Positions 33,063 to 42,130 are shown, counted from the stretch's first letter. The stretch: 45,085 nucleotides of DNA from an uncultured Ruminococcus sp. (GCA_947174365.1 CAMWIR010000004.1:1-45085), one strand, 5' to 3'. Translations and numbers: made by a program. Notes: generated by a model not told the origin, from the letters alone.

Positions 33063-33395
33063 ATGAAAGAAAAACGTATACGGGACAAGCAAATGATTGT
33101 CCGTTTTACCAAGCGTGAACTATCGGAATTTTCCGATAAAATGAAGCAAGCGAAATCCAAAAGCCGTTCCGACTTTATTATGTCACTGGTGAGAAACAAA
33201 CCCATAATCGTTCCCGACGGTCTGCCCGAGATTGCCGCAGAACTAAAACGACAGGGCAATAATCTCAATCAGATCGCACGGTTTTTTAATCAGACGAAAA
33301 GTTGTCCATATCAGCTTAGTCACGCATTGAAGAATTGTGAATTGTCCTATGAAGCAGTGAAAAATCTTGTTTTTAAAATAAACGGGAGGAAATAG
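33063..33395 (+). CDS. MobC-like relaxosome accessory protein
   Basis: 110 residues. The N-terminal ribbon-helix-helix (DKQMIVRFTKRELSEFSDKM) is followed by the MobC signature ELKRQGNNLNQIARFFN. Such proteins bind the transfer origin and help the relaxase nick it. ATG 33063 follows AAAGGAG. The expected relaxase gene starts three bases after the stop but is cut off. Confidence 0.85.
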   Translation: MKEKRIRDKQMIVRFTKRELSEFSDKMKQAKSKSRSDFIMSLVRNKPIIVPDGLPEIAAELKRQGNNLNQIARFFNQTKSCPYQLSHALKNCELSYEAVKNLVFKINGRK

Positions 33396-33397
33396 TT

Positions 33398-33484
33398 ATG
33401 CCGATTTTTAAAGCGGCTGAAAATAAGAAGTGTGGGGGTAAGGGAGGTTTTAAAACCTCTCCCCAACCCACGCTTGCCTCGTAA
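33398..33484 (+). pseudogene. Relaxase start stub
   Basis: ATG 33398 has a good GGGAGG site and sits where the relaxase gene should begin after mobC, but the frame ends after 28 codons. After about 12 codons (MPIFKAAENKKC) the sequence enters a 16-bp perfect palindrome (33444-33459) and then terminase sequence of the other strand. The element has lost its relaxase. Confidence 0.55.
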
Positions 33485-33723
33485 ATTTTACGAGCCTTTT
33501 CATGGATCTCCCAACCGATAGAAACACGGTCGGGATCATCTCCTGCGGTAGTCAGCACGATATACACAGGCTGTTTTCTGGCCGAACCCGAGCCGAAGGT
33601 CATAACGTCCCAAAGATCACGGTTCGGTTGAGCATGAAGCTCATCAAAAATAACGCAGGTGGGCTTGTAACCATGCTTTGAATACGCCTCGGCAGATAGA
33701 ACCTTGAACACCGTGTGCGTCAC
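33470..33723 (-). pseudogene. Phage terminase large subunit, internal fragment
   Basis: About 80 residues of the ATPase part: VFKVLSAEAYSKHGYKPTCV, then the Walker B IFDELHAQ and YIVLTTAGDDPDRVS. Both ends are missing. A separate C-terminal terminase fragment lies at 39.9-40.1 kb; their order on the strand does not fit a single split gene. Confidence 0.75.
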
Positions 33724-33965
33724 CTTAGTATCTCCAAAAGTCTAATTCTTCATTTGAGAACAATATGCACACTATTTCAACGAGTAAACAATTACTAACA
33801 AACAATAATTTTGTGATATTCATTGGTCGTTTAATAGCTGATTATTTTATAAAATTTACTGTTGAACTTCTTTAACTTAATATAATTACAAAGCAATAGT
33901 TTGGCAACAATAAATTTGCAAAATATCAATTTATTAGAATATCGTGGACCAATTTGAATTTCCTA

Positions 33966-33994
33966 TTGATTTTCACATAAATATATGGTATAAT
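33966..33994 (+). promoter_or_regulatory. Promoter of the AAA/DUF3226 pair
   Basis: TTGATT (33966-33971), 17 bp, TATAAT (33989-33994). Confidence 0.75.
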
Positions 33995-34029
33995 AATATT
34001 AAAGATTTATGCGAAAAGAGGTTTTTTGA

Positions 34030-35106
34030 TTGATTGAAAAAATAAAAATAAGCAACTTTAAAATTTTTAAATCTTTAACTCTAGATGATTTACATCAAAT
34101 TACACTTATATCGGGAAAAAATAATGTTGGCAAGTCAACTTTATTGGAAGCCATTTTCTTTTCCAACGACTATTTCAACTCTGAGTCATTCATTAAAATA
34201 AATAATATTAGAGTAGCAGCAAATACTTTAAGAACAGATATTTGGAAGTCGTTTATCAATGTATATTCGGAAATAAGCTCGTTTGAGATAGAAAAAGTTG
34301 AGAATGGTATTAAAAAAAATATTTCTGTCGAACTCTCAAATAACAGGAATATAACTGCACATTCTCCTCTTGATAGTACGAATTTTGTTGAAGCACAAGT
34401 TTCCGAAAAAACAAACGACAATAGAATCATTACACATCAGTTGTCGATTTCGGCCTCAGACGAAAAAAACAAAGACACATTACAGTATTTTGTGAAATTT
34501 GATGGGCAAATTCAAACCGTTAGCAATTCCTCGCCGGATAACCCATTGCGTAACTGCACTTATACCAGTTTCATTTCTTCTAAATCGATGAACTGGCCTT
34601 TATTAGCTGAAATGTTAGGCAGACTTGATATGGAAGGCAAAATCAATGATGTTGTAAAAGCACTTCAAATACTTGATCCCGAAATAATAGGAATAAAAAT
34701 ATTTGTGCAGAATAGTGTTATAAGGCTTTATGCTTCTATGAATAATGGACGCAGTATGCCCATTGACCATATGGGCGATGGAATTTGCAAATTGATTGCA
34801 ATTTGCGTATTAATTCTCTCAAATCCTAACAGTTTAATATTAGTAGATGAAATGGAAAATGGTTTTCATTACTCTGCACATAAGAAAATATGGGAAGCAG
34901 TTTATGAAGCTGCTAAAATATCTAACGTTCAGGTAATTGCGACAACTCATAGTTATGAGTGCATTAAAGGCGCTTCAGAAGCTATGGATGAAAATGAAGA
35001 TTTTGGCTATATCAGATTGGATAATGTTTCTGATAATATTGTTGCCAAATCTATGAGCAGCAAACAATTAAAAATTGCAATCGAATCAAATTTAGAAGTT
35101 AGATAG
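34030..35106 (+). CDS. AAA-type ATPase of an OLD/PARIS-like two-gene defence system
   Basis: 358 residues with an ABC/SMC-type ATPase core: IEKIKISNFKIFKSL, Walker A SGKNNVGKSTLLEAI, a middle insertion of about 150 residues, a signature-like MGDGICKLIAI, Walker B LILVDEMENGFH and the switch-His ATTHSYECIKG. It starts with TTG 34030, nine bases after AAGAGG. The next gene, 12 bp on, encodes a TOPRIM-like DUF3226 protein. This ATPase plus TOPRIM pairing is the layout of split OLD-type systems such as PARIS (AriA/AriB) and resembles AbiL; in those, phage triggers release the nuclease. The genes are more AT-rich than the backbone, in line with recent transfer. The defence role is inferred. Confidence 0.82.
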   Translation: MIEKIKISNFKIFKSLTLDDLHQITLISGKNNVGKSTLLEAIFFSNDYFNSESFIKINNIRVAANTLRTDIWKSFINVYSEISSFEIEKVENGIKKNISVELSNNRNITAHSPLDSTNFVEAQVSEKTNDNRIITHQLSISASDEKNKDTLQYFVKFDGQIQTVSNSSPDNPLRNCTYTSFISSKSMNWPLLAEMLGRLDMEGKINDVVKALQILDPEIIGIKIFVQNSVIRLYASMNNGRSMPIDHMGDGICKLIAICVLILSNPNSLILVDEMENGFHYSAHKKIWEAVYEAAKISNVQVIATTHSYECIKGASEAMDENEDFGYIRLDNVSDNIVAKSMSSKQLKIAIESNLEVR

Positions 35107-35118
35107 AGGGAAAATATT

Positions 35119-35802
35119 ATGTCGGAAAATAAAAAAATAAATTCTAAAACAAAACACCTTATTTTATGCGAAGGCAGGGATGAAAAACTATTCTTTATAT
35201 GGTTTTTAGACTATTTTAAAAATAAATCGAGTTCGGATTATGATAAATATAATGAAATCCAAATTGAAGATATTGGCGGCAATGCAGATTTTGTTAAGCA
35301 GTTAAGCGTTTGGAAATTGGTTTCAGACTTTGAAAATTTAAAAACCGTCGGCATTATTCGCGATGCTGAAACAGATTCATCCGGGGCACTGCAATCAATT
35401 CAACACTGTTTTTCATGTAATGATTTGCCGCAACCGCAAGATTGCTTTGAATTAACCGAGGGTGAAGATGGCGGCATAAGGACAGTGTTTGGCATTCTCC
35501 CTGGCACAAAAACTGGCAGTAAATGGGACAATGGAACCTTGGAAGATTTGTGCTTAAAAATATTAAAAGATCCCCAGTCATCAGAAAAAATAATTTCGAT
35601 ATCCAAGTACTTAGACCAAGCACAAAATGATTTTAAATATAAAATAAATCATATGCATAAGGCCAAACTGCATACATATTTCTCATCAAACGAGCCATTC
35701 ATCGGCAGCAAAATTGGAGAAGCCGCTAAACGTGGTGCGTTTAATTTTGAAAGTGATATATTGATTAATTTTAAGAAAATGTTTGATGATATGGTTAAAT
35801 AA
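35119..35802 (+). CDS. DUF3226 (TOPRIM-like) partner protein, putative nuclease effector
   Basis: 227 residues. The N-terminal TOPRIM-like motifs are visible: LILCEGRDEKLFF (Glu of motif 1) and VGIIRDAETDSSGA (the Asp-x-x/Asp metal motif). The C-terminal half is helical. DUF3226 proteins pair with AAA ATPases; the catalytic-type acids are intact here, so it may act as a metal-dependent nuclease. GAGGG lies before ATG 35119. The pair shares a promoter and is cut directly at its end by an IS256-type element. Confidence 0.75.
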   Translation: MSENKKINSKTKHLILCEGRDEKLFFIWFLDYFKNKSSSDYDKYNEIQIEDIGGNADFVKQLSVWKLVSDFENLKTVGIIRDAETDSSGALQSIQHCFSCNDLPQPQDCFELTEGEDGGIRTVFGILPGTKTGSKWDNGTLEDLCLKILKDPQSSEKIISISKYLDQAQNDFKYKINHMHKAKLHTYFSSNEPFIGSKIGEAAKRGAFNFESDILINFKKMFDDMVK

Positions 35803-35877
35803 GGGGTAAGATGTGTCTGAATAAAGAACCGTGTAAATGCCAATAATAACCATAAATAAAATAATGGAGGAATTGGT

Positions 35878-37104
35878 ATGAAAACAAGAAACCACGGTTT
35901 AGACGAAAGAGACATGGAGCTTGTAAAGCTTCTGATGGCGGATTGCAAAAGCACGGGAGATATTCAAGCGAAACTAAAAAAATTATTTGCTGGGACTATA
36001 GAACAAATGCTGGAAGTTGAAATGGACGAGCACCTCGGTTATGAGAAAAATTCAGTAGATGGAAACAATTCAGGAAACAGCAGGAACGGCTATGGCAAAA
36101 AAACTATCAGCAGCGATTATGGCGACTGCGAAATAGCAGTACCTCGTGACAGAAACGGAAAATTTGAGCCGAGAGTGATTGAAAAAAGACAGACTCGCAC
36201 GGACGAAATTGAGCAAAAAATCATGGCGATGTACTCAAAAGGGATGTCCCAGCGAGACATTGAAGATACATTGCGAGATATATACGGTTCTGACATTTCA
36301 CAGGGAATGATCTCAAAGATAACGGACAGGATTCTACCCGAGGTTAATGAATGGCAAAATCGCCCGTTGGACAAAATTTACCCTGTAATATTCTTTGACG
36401 GAATAGTGTTTAACTCGAGAAAAGACAACAAAATTGTCAGCAAATGTGTGTACTCGGTTCTGGGAATCAACATGGAGGGACATAAAGAAATATTGGGGAC
36501 ATGGATATCGGAAAACGAGTCAGCAAGCTTTTATGCAAGCATATGCGCAGACCTGAAAAGCCGCGGTGTATCGGACATTTTCATAGCTTGCCATGATAAT
36601 TTGACAGGACTTTGTGAAGCAATAAATTCAATTTTCCCAAAGACTAAAAATCAGCTTTGTATTGTTCATCAGATAAGAAATTCCTGTAAATTTGTGCCTT
36701 ACAAGGACAGGAAATCGGTGTGTGCTGATCTTAAAAAAATTTATGGCGCGGTAAACCTTGACGACGCTGAATATGCGAAGGAAGAATTCCGTGAAAAGTG
36801 GGATAATAAATACCCGAACATTCTCAAATCCTGGGATAAAAACTGGGTGGAACTGACTGCATTTTTTGAATTTCCGCAGGAAATCCGGAGAATAATATAT
36901 ACGACGAACACCGTTGAATCGTATCACCGAATGGTGAGAAAATTTACAAAATCTAAGGCAATCTTCCCAACGGATGATTCTATACGCAAAGTCGTTTATA
37001 TGAGCGTATGCGAGATTTCAAAAAAGTGGAGTATGCCTGTCCGTGACTGGGGACTTGCATATGCACAGCTTGCAATTTTCTTTGAGGACAGATTTGCAGC
37101 CTGA
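35878..37104 (+). CDS. IS256-family transposase (Mutator type)
   Basis: 408 residues, full length. The DDE catalytic residues are recognisable: Asp in PVIFFDGIVF, Asp in IACHDNLTGL and Glu in TTNTVESYHRMVRK. N-terminal family pattern: EMDEHLGYEK followed by NSRNGYGKKTI. GGAGG precedes ATG 35878. It appears intact and may be active. Confidence 0.95.
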   Translation: MKTRNHGLDERDMELVKLLMADCKSTGDIQAKLKKLFAGTIEQMLEVEMDEHLGYEKNSVDGNNSGNSRNGYGKKTISSDYGDCEIAVPRDRNGKFEPRVIEKRQTRTDEIEQKIMAMYSKGMSQRDIEDTLRDIYGSDISQGMISKITDRILPEVNEWQNRPLDKIYPVIFFDGIVFNSRKDNKIVSKCVYSVLGINMEGHKEILGTWISENESASFYASICADLKSRGVSDIFIACHDNLTGLCEAINSIFPKTKNQLCIVHQIRNSCKFVPYKDRKSVCADLKKIYGAVNLDDAEYAKEEFREKWDNKYPNILKSWDKNWVELTAFFEFPQEIRRIIYTTNTVESYHRMVRKFTKSKAIFPTDDSIRKVVYMSVCEISKKWSMPVRDWGLAYAQLAIFFEDRFAA

Positions 37105-37158
37105 CGGATGTTGGGACTCCGTCCCAAACCCTGAGGTTTATCCGCTTTGGAGATACCC

Positions 37159-37199
37159 GATGAAGAAAAAAACAGCGGTTTTTTCCGCTGCTCTTCATC
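37159..37199 (+). terminator. Hairpin after the transposase
   Basis: Outer arms GATGAAG/CTTCATC (37159-37165, 37193-37199) and inner arms CAGCGG/CCGCTG with a T6 loop. It probably ends the transposase message. Confidence 0.6.
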
Positions 37200-37394
37200 G
37201 TAATATCTCGCAGTCTGCGTTGGGTCGCTCCTCAGCGTTGCCTCATTTTTTACTGCATTTTTAGTGTTGACATTTTTTCCTTAGAAAATGCATTTACACA
37301 GTTTAAAGCCAAAACCCCAACATATAGCCTTTTAAACACAAATGTGTAGGAATAGTCAACGAATAGTCGGCTATTCCTACATGCGCTTTTAACT

Positions 37395-38039
37395 CTACAG
37401 CACTTTGATAAATGCTCCAGGATAGTCTTTTTTAACGGTTGCTAAATACGCCTCTGCATTAGTCTTCGACAAAAATGCTCCGACCTGCACATAATACTTA
37501 GCGGCGTTTTTTTCTGACGGTGTTTCCTCAGCATTCATCAACTTCTTAACACGTTCCTTAAACGCCGAAAATCTTCCGTTAGCTACTTCGGCACTCTGAT
37601 ATTTCGTAGGCGACCAGTACAGAGGACACTGCTTCTTTGTCACGTCATAATGTCTGATAATATCCTCCGATGACAGCCCGAACTTTTTCAGTAAATATGC
37701 GCACAGCTCTGCAAGGCTTGCTTCTGTCTTTTCATTAAATTTTCCCGTACTGTCGGGGTGGCAGCATTCGATGGAAATGCTGTAGCCATTTGCCTGATTG
37801 GTGCAGTAAGACCATTCATCCAGAGGAATGCACTGAATTATTTCGCCATCCAGTCCGACGATAAAGTGAGAAGAAACATATGTACCGCCTGTTTTCTGAT
37901 TCTCGAAATAGTTTCTATTGGCGATAGCCGAGCTGCCGGGGTTTCCCACATAATGCACAGCAATTTTAATCACCTTTTCGAGTTTGATCTGCGGTCTGCT
38001 GAACTTATTGGGCGTTAAAAAATTCTCCGTAATTTTCAT
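37395..38039 (-). CDS. N-acetylmuramoyl-L-alanine amidase with SPOR domain (phage endolysin)
   Basis: 214 residues. Residues about 20-145 form an Amidase_2 (PGRP-type) domain with the zinc residues IAVHYVGN (His), IIRHYDVTKKQCP (His, Cys) and the catalytic-region SIECCH. The last 40 residues are a SPOR peptidoglycan-binding domain (YYVQVGAFLSKTNAEAYL). It cleaves the amide between muramic acid and the stem peptide. GGAGG lies upstream of ATG 38039. The gene follows a holin gene on the same strand, a phage lysis cassette. Confidence 0.92.
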   Translation of the reverse strand: MKITENFLTPNKFSRPQIKLEKVIKIAVHYVGNPGSSAIANRNYFENQKTGGTYVSSHFIVGLDGEIIQCIPLDEWSYCTNQANGYSISIECCHPDSTGKFNEKTEASLAELCAYLLKKFGLSSEDIIRHYDVTKKQCPLYWSPTKYQSAEVANGRFSAFKERVKKLMNAEETPSEKNAAKYYVQVGAFLSKTNAEAYLATVKKDYPGAFIKVL

Positions 38040-38187
38040 TTATTTATCCTCCTTAATATTAACGTATTGGTTCACGCTTGACATCATACTTGCAGTGCAT
38101 ATACCCGCCAGGATACGGGGCATTGATTTTGAATTTTGGGAAGTGCAAACAGTATTATTTTTATGTTTTGCACCATTTACATATTTG

Positions 38188-38611
38188 TTACTGCTTCTTG
38201 GTCTTTTCATCTTTGTCCTCCATATCATTCTTATCCCGAATCTGCTTAAGCACCTCTACAAGTTTCTTCGGCAGTTCGACTCCTAAGTTTTCGATATTTT
38301 CAAGAAGCGAAAGCCCCTCGTTTCCTATGTAATAAAGTGCGACGGCCGTTCTGAAAATATCCCCCGACCGCATCACATAGAAATCAATAAAATGAGCAAC
38401 GCCAACCAAGGCAATAATACAAACCTTTCGTACAATCCCCCAAAAACCGATTTCCGAAGAAAGAACCTTCTTTCTGGCAGCGGCGGCAACACCCGTGATG
38501 TAATCAATTGATATAAATGCCAGCAGCGCCGTCCATGCCGCCTAAAAACCCTGACAGGGCAGTAATTATCATGCCTAAAATGATCTTCGACAATTCCGTA
38601 AGTCTATCCAT
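38188..38611 (-). pseudogene. Phage holin, frameshifted
   Basis: The N-terminus starts at ATG 38611 behind GGGAGGT (MDRLTELSKIILGMIITALS...GGMDG) and stops after 35 codons. The next frame continues with the remainder of a holin: LAFISIDYITGVAAAARKKV, GFWGIVRKVCIIALVGVAHF, then ALYYIGNEGLSLLENIENLG and PKKLVEVLKQI. A single base change in length near 38519-38530 (GC-rich CAGCAGCGCC) would restore it. Either a true mutation or a sequencing slip. Confidence 0.75.
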
Positions 38612-38636
38612 ATCTTAATACCTCCCGTAAATAAAG

Positions 38637-38897
38637 TTAAGTACTGCATACAACCGTGCAGGTCATAGGGTCTGCGACAATCTGATTGCCGATTTCTATA
38701 ATGCATTTATGTTCGGTTATATTGCTCGTATCGTTGCCAAGCCAAGAAAACACCAGTTTTACTGAGCCTGCGGTTCGTAAATTTATGGGGAATCTCTTGA
38801 CCGTGATGTAATGCGCCATGACATAAGCCTTCATTACAAATCCAAACACCTCGTTTTCTCTTGTATCGCTTAAAACCTTTCTTGATATGAAATTCAT
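38637..38897 (-). CDS. Small phage-type protein
   Basis: 86 residues from ATG 38897, which follows AAAGGAGG. Mixed alpha/beta, with no recognised motif. Placed just upstream of the holin, it may be a tail or lysis-region protein. The reading from 38987 runs through a terminator hairpin and is rejected. Confidence 0.5.
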   Translation of the reverse strand: MNFISRKVLSDTRENEVFGFVMKAYVMAHYITVKRFPINLRTAGSVKLVFSWLGNDTSNITEHKCIIEIGNQIVADPMTCTVVCST

Positions 38898-38928
38898 TCT
38901 TTTTCCTCCTTTTTTCAGACAACAAAAA

Positions 38929-38954
38929 AGGACTTCCAAATATTTGAAAGTCCT
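38929..38954 (-). terminator. Terminator upstream of the lysis region
   Basis: AGGACTT...AAGTCCT, a 26-bp near-perfect palindrome, followed on the minus strand by six T. Confidence 0.75.
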
Positions 38955-39112
38955 GCATAAACACGAACAGCCCACTACTTTTTTCATAGCGAGCTGTTTG
39001 TGCTGTACATTATTTTGTTGTCAATGGCTTAGTTATTGGGTTTCTTTATTGTTCTTTACGGATACCTATCAGATGGTTTGTTTAATATACCAAAGCCTTA
39101 TATCATGCCCAT

Positions 39113-39466
39113 TTGACAGGTACACATCATGGTAATATCGTTATCAATATTTATGCAAATGCGGCACTTGATACATATATCAATGAAAAATCGGAGGAGC
39201 TCTCTGGAGAGATGAATCAGAGGCTTTCTCTTACCATAGCATTTCTTTGCCGTCCGAGATTGTTCATATTCGATGAGATTACGGCCAATCTCGATAAGTG
39301 ATCAAAGAGATTTTGTTCTTGATAATATCAAGAACTATGCCAAGAGCATTGGTGCCGGCATTCTATATATCTCATGATCCATGTGTTGTTGACAGATGTG
39401 AAAAGGCCATTATACTCAGAAACAAGCTTCGTGAAAATACATCAAACAAACCGGAGGTCGCATGAT
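39113..39466 (+). pseudogene. ABC transporter ATP-binding protein remnant
   Basis: The signature LSGEMNQRLSLTIAFLCRP and Walker B LFIFDEITANLDK are clear, but the Walker A part is missing. The frame breaks at about 39300, and a later frame carries the His switch (LYISHDPCVVDRCEKAIIL). Clearly non-functional. Confidence 0.8.
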
Positions 39467-39575
39467 TTCTATTCCCTTTCATGAGAGAGACTGAGAATGT
39501 GGTATCACATATTTGTTGTGAGGACATCACACCTTAACATACGGCGAACTTCAAAAATAAAAGGAGATTTTCAAT

Positions 39576-39704
39576 ATGAAAGTATTCACAGAGAACCGAA
39601 CGGACAGCACATGGAAGGCTGCGTATGTCGCACGAACATCCCAGAGTCGGAAGACCGATTCCGCCCCACGAGAGAAAGGCAATGATGTACATCGAGTTTG
39701 GTGA
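39576..39704 (+). CDS. Short protein of uncertain reality
   Basis: 42 residues with AAGGAGA before ATG 39576. It is basic and polar. An overlapping frame (39625-39891) gives 88 acidic residues (MYIEFGEDDLMILNEVFG...). The two may be halves of one frameshifted gene. I recognise neither. Confidence 0.35.
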   Translation: MKVFTENRTDSTWKAAYVARTSQSRKTDSAPREKGNDVHRVW

Positions 39705-39891
39705 GGATGATCTGATGATTCTGAATGAGGTGTTCGGTGACACTGATAATGCTCAGGCAGCAACTAACATTATCCAAGATGCGCCTCCTGAAATCCAGAT
39801 CATTGCTGTCCAGCTCATAAAAATGATTGAAGGAAATGTAAATGAATGCTCCTTTAAAAATTATATAAACAAAATCCCCCTATACTCGTAA
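39625..39891 (+). CDS. Hypothetical protein
   Basis: 88 residues, of which the part from MYIEFGEDD (39685) looks protein-like: acidic helices ending with IAVQLIKMIEGN. No ribosome site supports the upstream start. The end runs into a terminase fragment on the other strand. Possibly a remnant. Confidence 0.3.
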   Translation: MSHEHPRVGRPIPPHERKAMMYIEFGEDDLMILNEVFGDTDNAQAATNIIQDAPPEIQIIAVQLIKMIEGNVNECSFKNYINKIPLYS

Positions 39892-40150
39892 ACCGAAGCA
39901 GTGTTCTGATTTCCGCACCGGATGGCTCGGTCAAGAGCCATGATAGTTGTAACTGCACCATAAACCTTCTCTGTAGATTTTTCCTTGTCTGCCTTAATAT
40001 CGCCTGCCGGATCGGTGTGGATAAAAATATTGTCCATATTCCAGCGAAGAACAGGGTGTCCTCCATGAACAATACGCTGTTCCAGCGTTAGCTTCATTAG
40101 TTCCTTGGTGGGTGGAGACATATCTTTGAATCCCTGCCAGAGGGGAACAG
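39861..40150 (-). pseudogene. Phage terminase large subunit, C-terminal fragment
   Basis: About 95 residues of the terminase end: MSPPTKELMKLTLEQRIVHG, then HPVLRWNMDNIFI, DPAGDIKADKEKSTEK and TTIMALDRAIRCGN. The nuclease-domain start and the ATPase are missing. It marks a second piece of phage packaging gene. Confidence 0.8.
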
Positions 40151-40360
40151 CAGTAATCCCATGTTCTCAAGATTCTGAAATTTCCAAAAGACGATTTGGA
40201 AATTTATTGCAAATTGCCGCAAACTACGTAATACCGTCATTTGTCGACAAAGCTACGAAAAACAAGTTTTGCTGTTATAGCCTAACTTTTCGGACAAGTT
40301 TTATACACCCTTATATATTTCAAGTAACTGTTGCACACTGCAGCAGTTACTTTTTACTGC

Positions 40361-41839
40361 TTATTTATTGTTGCTCTCCGATTGACTGTACTGCGCTTGA
40401 TATTCTACAATTTTCTCAATACCGATCAGCCTGACCATATCATTATCAGCAGCAACTGCGTTAAGTTTATCGTCAAAACCGCTTTCTGAAAATAAATAAT
40501 AGTAAAACTCCGCCTTTTCTTTCTGCGGAGATAATTTGGCAGCAGTATCAAGATATTCGGATAAACTGAACGGCTTTCCCTTAAACTTGCACTCGCCAAC
40601 AAGATATTTATCAGACCTCTGAGAAACCGCAAGCAGGTCGATCTCTGTCTCCTGCACTTCCGTACTGTTTTTGCGGCGTACTGTTGTTTTTCCCCACCAA
40701 CGTCCCATTCGCTTGTAACGAAAAGGCAATTGATTTGCTTTCTGCAATTCTCTTACATATTCGCGGCAAACATCTTCAAAAGCTAAGGATGCAAACTCAT
40801 GCAGATTTGGCTTGATCGCATATTCAAACACACCGTCCACATCACCGCTTTCAAGGTCGGAATAATTTGTGAATACAAAAGCATACCAAAAGCGAAAAAA
40901 ATTATCCGTCAACCGATAAAGTCCGCGGTTGGTATTTGCACGCTCCTTTGTACCGTCATCAACGGAAAATTCACGCTCAACAATTTCAAGTTCAATCAAA
41001 TTTTTCAGATAAACACTAGTTTTGGATGTATCTTCCACCAGCGACTTCATGCTAATATCATTTAACCTTGTATTGCCCAGAGCCACCGCTTCAATAATAG
41101 AATTATACAACGGCGTTTCGCGAAGCTCCTGCTTAAGCAAAAATTCCACCTCGCTATACAGTGTACAGCCCTTTGTCAAAATGTTTTTTTTGATATTGTT
41201 TTTCAAGGAAATCTCAGGGTCAAACTGTCTAAGATAATGCGGAATTCCTCCAAGAATAGCATATGTGATTATTTTGTCACGATAATTATAATTCGGAAAA
41301 AACTGCATTGCGTCATAAAACCCCATAGACTTCATTTTATAAATACCGTTGGCACGACCGTACAGCGGATTTTTTTCGGCAAGCAGTTCCTTTTCAATAA
41401 AACTCATAGCGCTGCCGCAAAGTACAAGCATTACGTTTCTGTCCTTTAAAAGCTCGTCCCAAACGTTTTGCAGAATGGACGGAATACTTTCATTTCCCTT
41501 GCACATATACGGAAACTCATCGATTACCAGCAGCCTTTTTTTCTCACCGTAAGGCAGGTCGGGAATACTTTTCAAAGCTGTTTCCCAATCTGAAAATTCG
41601 TTTATATAACTTGCCGCAGGGATATTTTCTTTCAGCAGCTTTTCGGAAAAGCTATGCAGCTGCAATTTGTCTGAAACTTCACGGCAGGAGTAAAAAACGT
41701 GCTGTTTGCCTTTACAAAATTCTCGCAGCGTTTCCGTTTTGCCCACACGTCTCCGTCCGTACAGCACCACAAGCTGACCGTCCTTGCTGTTATATTTATC
41801 CTCCAAAAACTGCAATTCCTGTTTCCTTCCAATAAACAT
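40361..41839 (-). CDS. ATPase_2 / DUF234 family ATP-binding protein
   Basis: 492 residues. N-terminal AAA-type ATPase_2: MFIGRKQELQFLEDKY, Walker A VLYGRRRVGKTETL, Walker B LLVIDEFPYM and LVLCGSAMSFIEKELL. A winged-helix part follows (NDISMKSLVEDTSKTSVYLKNL), then a C-terminal DUF234 domain with a nuclease-like core (EIDLLAV...YLVGECKF). The Asp-Glu-x-Lys arrangement recalls PD-(D/E)xK folds. These single-gene ATPases are common and often vary between strains; their role is unknown. GAGGTG sits six bases before ATG 41839, with a promoter at 41891-41919. Confidence 0.88.
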   Translation of the reverse strand: MFIGRKQELQFLEDKYNSKDGQLVVLYGRRRVGKTETLREFCKGKQHVFYSCREVSDKLQLHSFSEKLLKENIPAASYINEFSDWETALKSIPDLPYGEKKRLLVIDEFPYMCKGNESIPSILQNVWDELLKDRNVMLVLCGSAMSFIEKELLAEKNPLYGRANGIYKMKSMGFYDAMQFFPNYNYRDKIITYAILGGIPHYLRQFDPEISLKNNIKKNILTKGCTLYSEVEFLLKQELRETPLYNSIIEAVALGNTRLNDISMKSLVEDTSKTSVYLKNLIELEIVEREFSVDDGTKERANTNRGLYRLTDNFFRFWYAFVFTNYSDLESGDVDGVFEYAIKPNLHEFASLAFEDVCREYVRELQKANQLPFRYKRMGRWWGKTTVRRKNSTEVQETEIDLLAVSQRSDKYLVGECKFKGKPFSLSEYLDTAAKLSPQKEKAEFYYYLFSESGFDDKLNAVAADNDMVRLIGIEKIVEYQAQYSQSESNNK

Positions 41840-41890
41840 AGCATCACCTCAAATATCTAATCTGGATTTAGTAAATCTTGATTTGATACT

Positions 41891-41919
41891 ATTATACACC
41901 ATTGTTGTAAAAAAATCAA
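41891..41919 (-). promoter_or_regulatory. Promoter of the ATPase_2 gene
   Basis: On the minus strand, TTGATT (41919-41914), 17 bp, TATAAT (41896-41891). Confidence 0.75.
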
Positions 41920-41962
41920 TAGGAAAATAAAAAAAATTTGATTTTATCTGACAATAATTTAA

Positions 41963-41990
41963 GAGCCGAAGGTCAGCAAACTTTCGGCTC
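41963..41990 (+). terminator. Hairpin in the gap before the AKR operon end
   Basis: GAGCCGAA (41963-41970) and TTCGGCTC (41983-41990), with CTTGCTTTT after it on the plus strand. Confidence 0.5.
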
Positions 41991-42085
41991 CTTGCTTTTA
42001 CTAAAATCCGGTGCATTTGTCACAGCCAAGACATCGTGTCCTGCTTCCTTTGCGCCATTCATAAAGTTATCTGCTGGCAGATTTT
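41983..42085 (-). pseudogene. Possible flavodoxin-type reductase remnant
   Basis: About 30 codons read DNFMNGAKEAGHDVLAV, similar to the start region of NADPH-dependent FMN reductases, where it would follow the flavin loop. Both sides are lost. Weak. Confidence 0.3.
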
Positions 42086-42130
42086 ATGCGCCGTTTTTAT
42101 GCAGACTGCTTTCTATAATAAATGTTTTCT

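Larger units (their letters stand above)
35811..37310 (+). mobile_element. IS256-family insertion sequence
   Basis: It contains a complete transposase. The left inner end has CCGTGTAAATGCC (35829-35841); the right has GCATTTACACAGTT (37288-37301), nearly its complement. Outside this core the two ends do not match well, so exact borders and target duplication are uncertain and the right end may be altered. Confidence 0.65.

Noticed and set aside
38040..38228. 62-codon minus-strand frame between holin and amidase
   Set aside because: Starts inside the holin end without a ribosome site and has no recognisable content.
33470..40150. One terminase gene split by insertion of the defence genes and IS256
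   Set aside because: Both pieces are on the minus strand, but the C-terminal piece lies at the higher coordinates, the wrong order for a simple insertion; they are separate remnants or a rearrangement.
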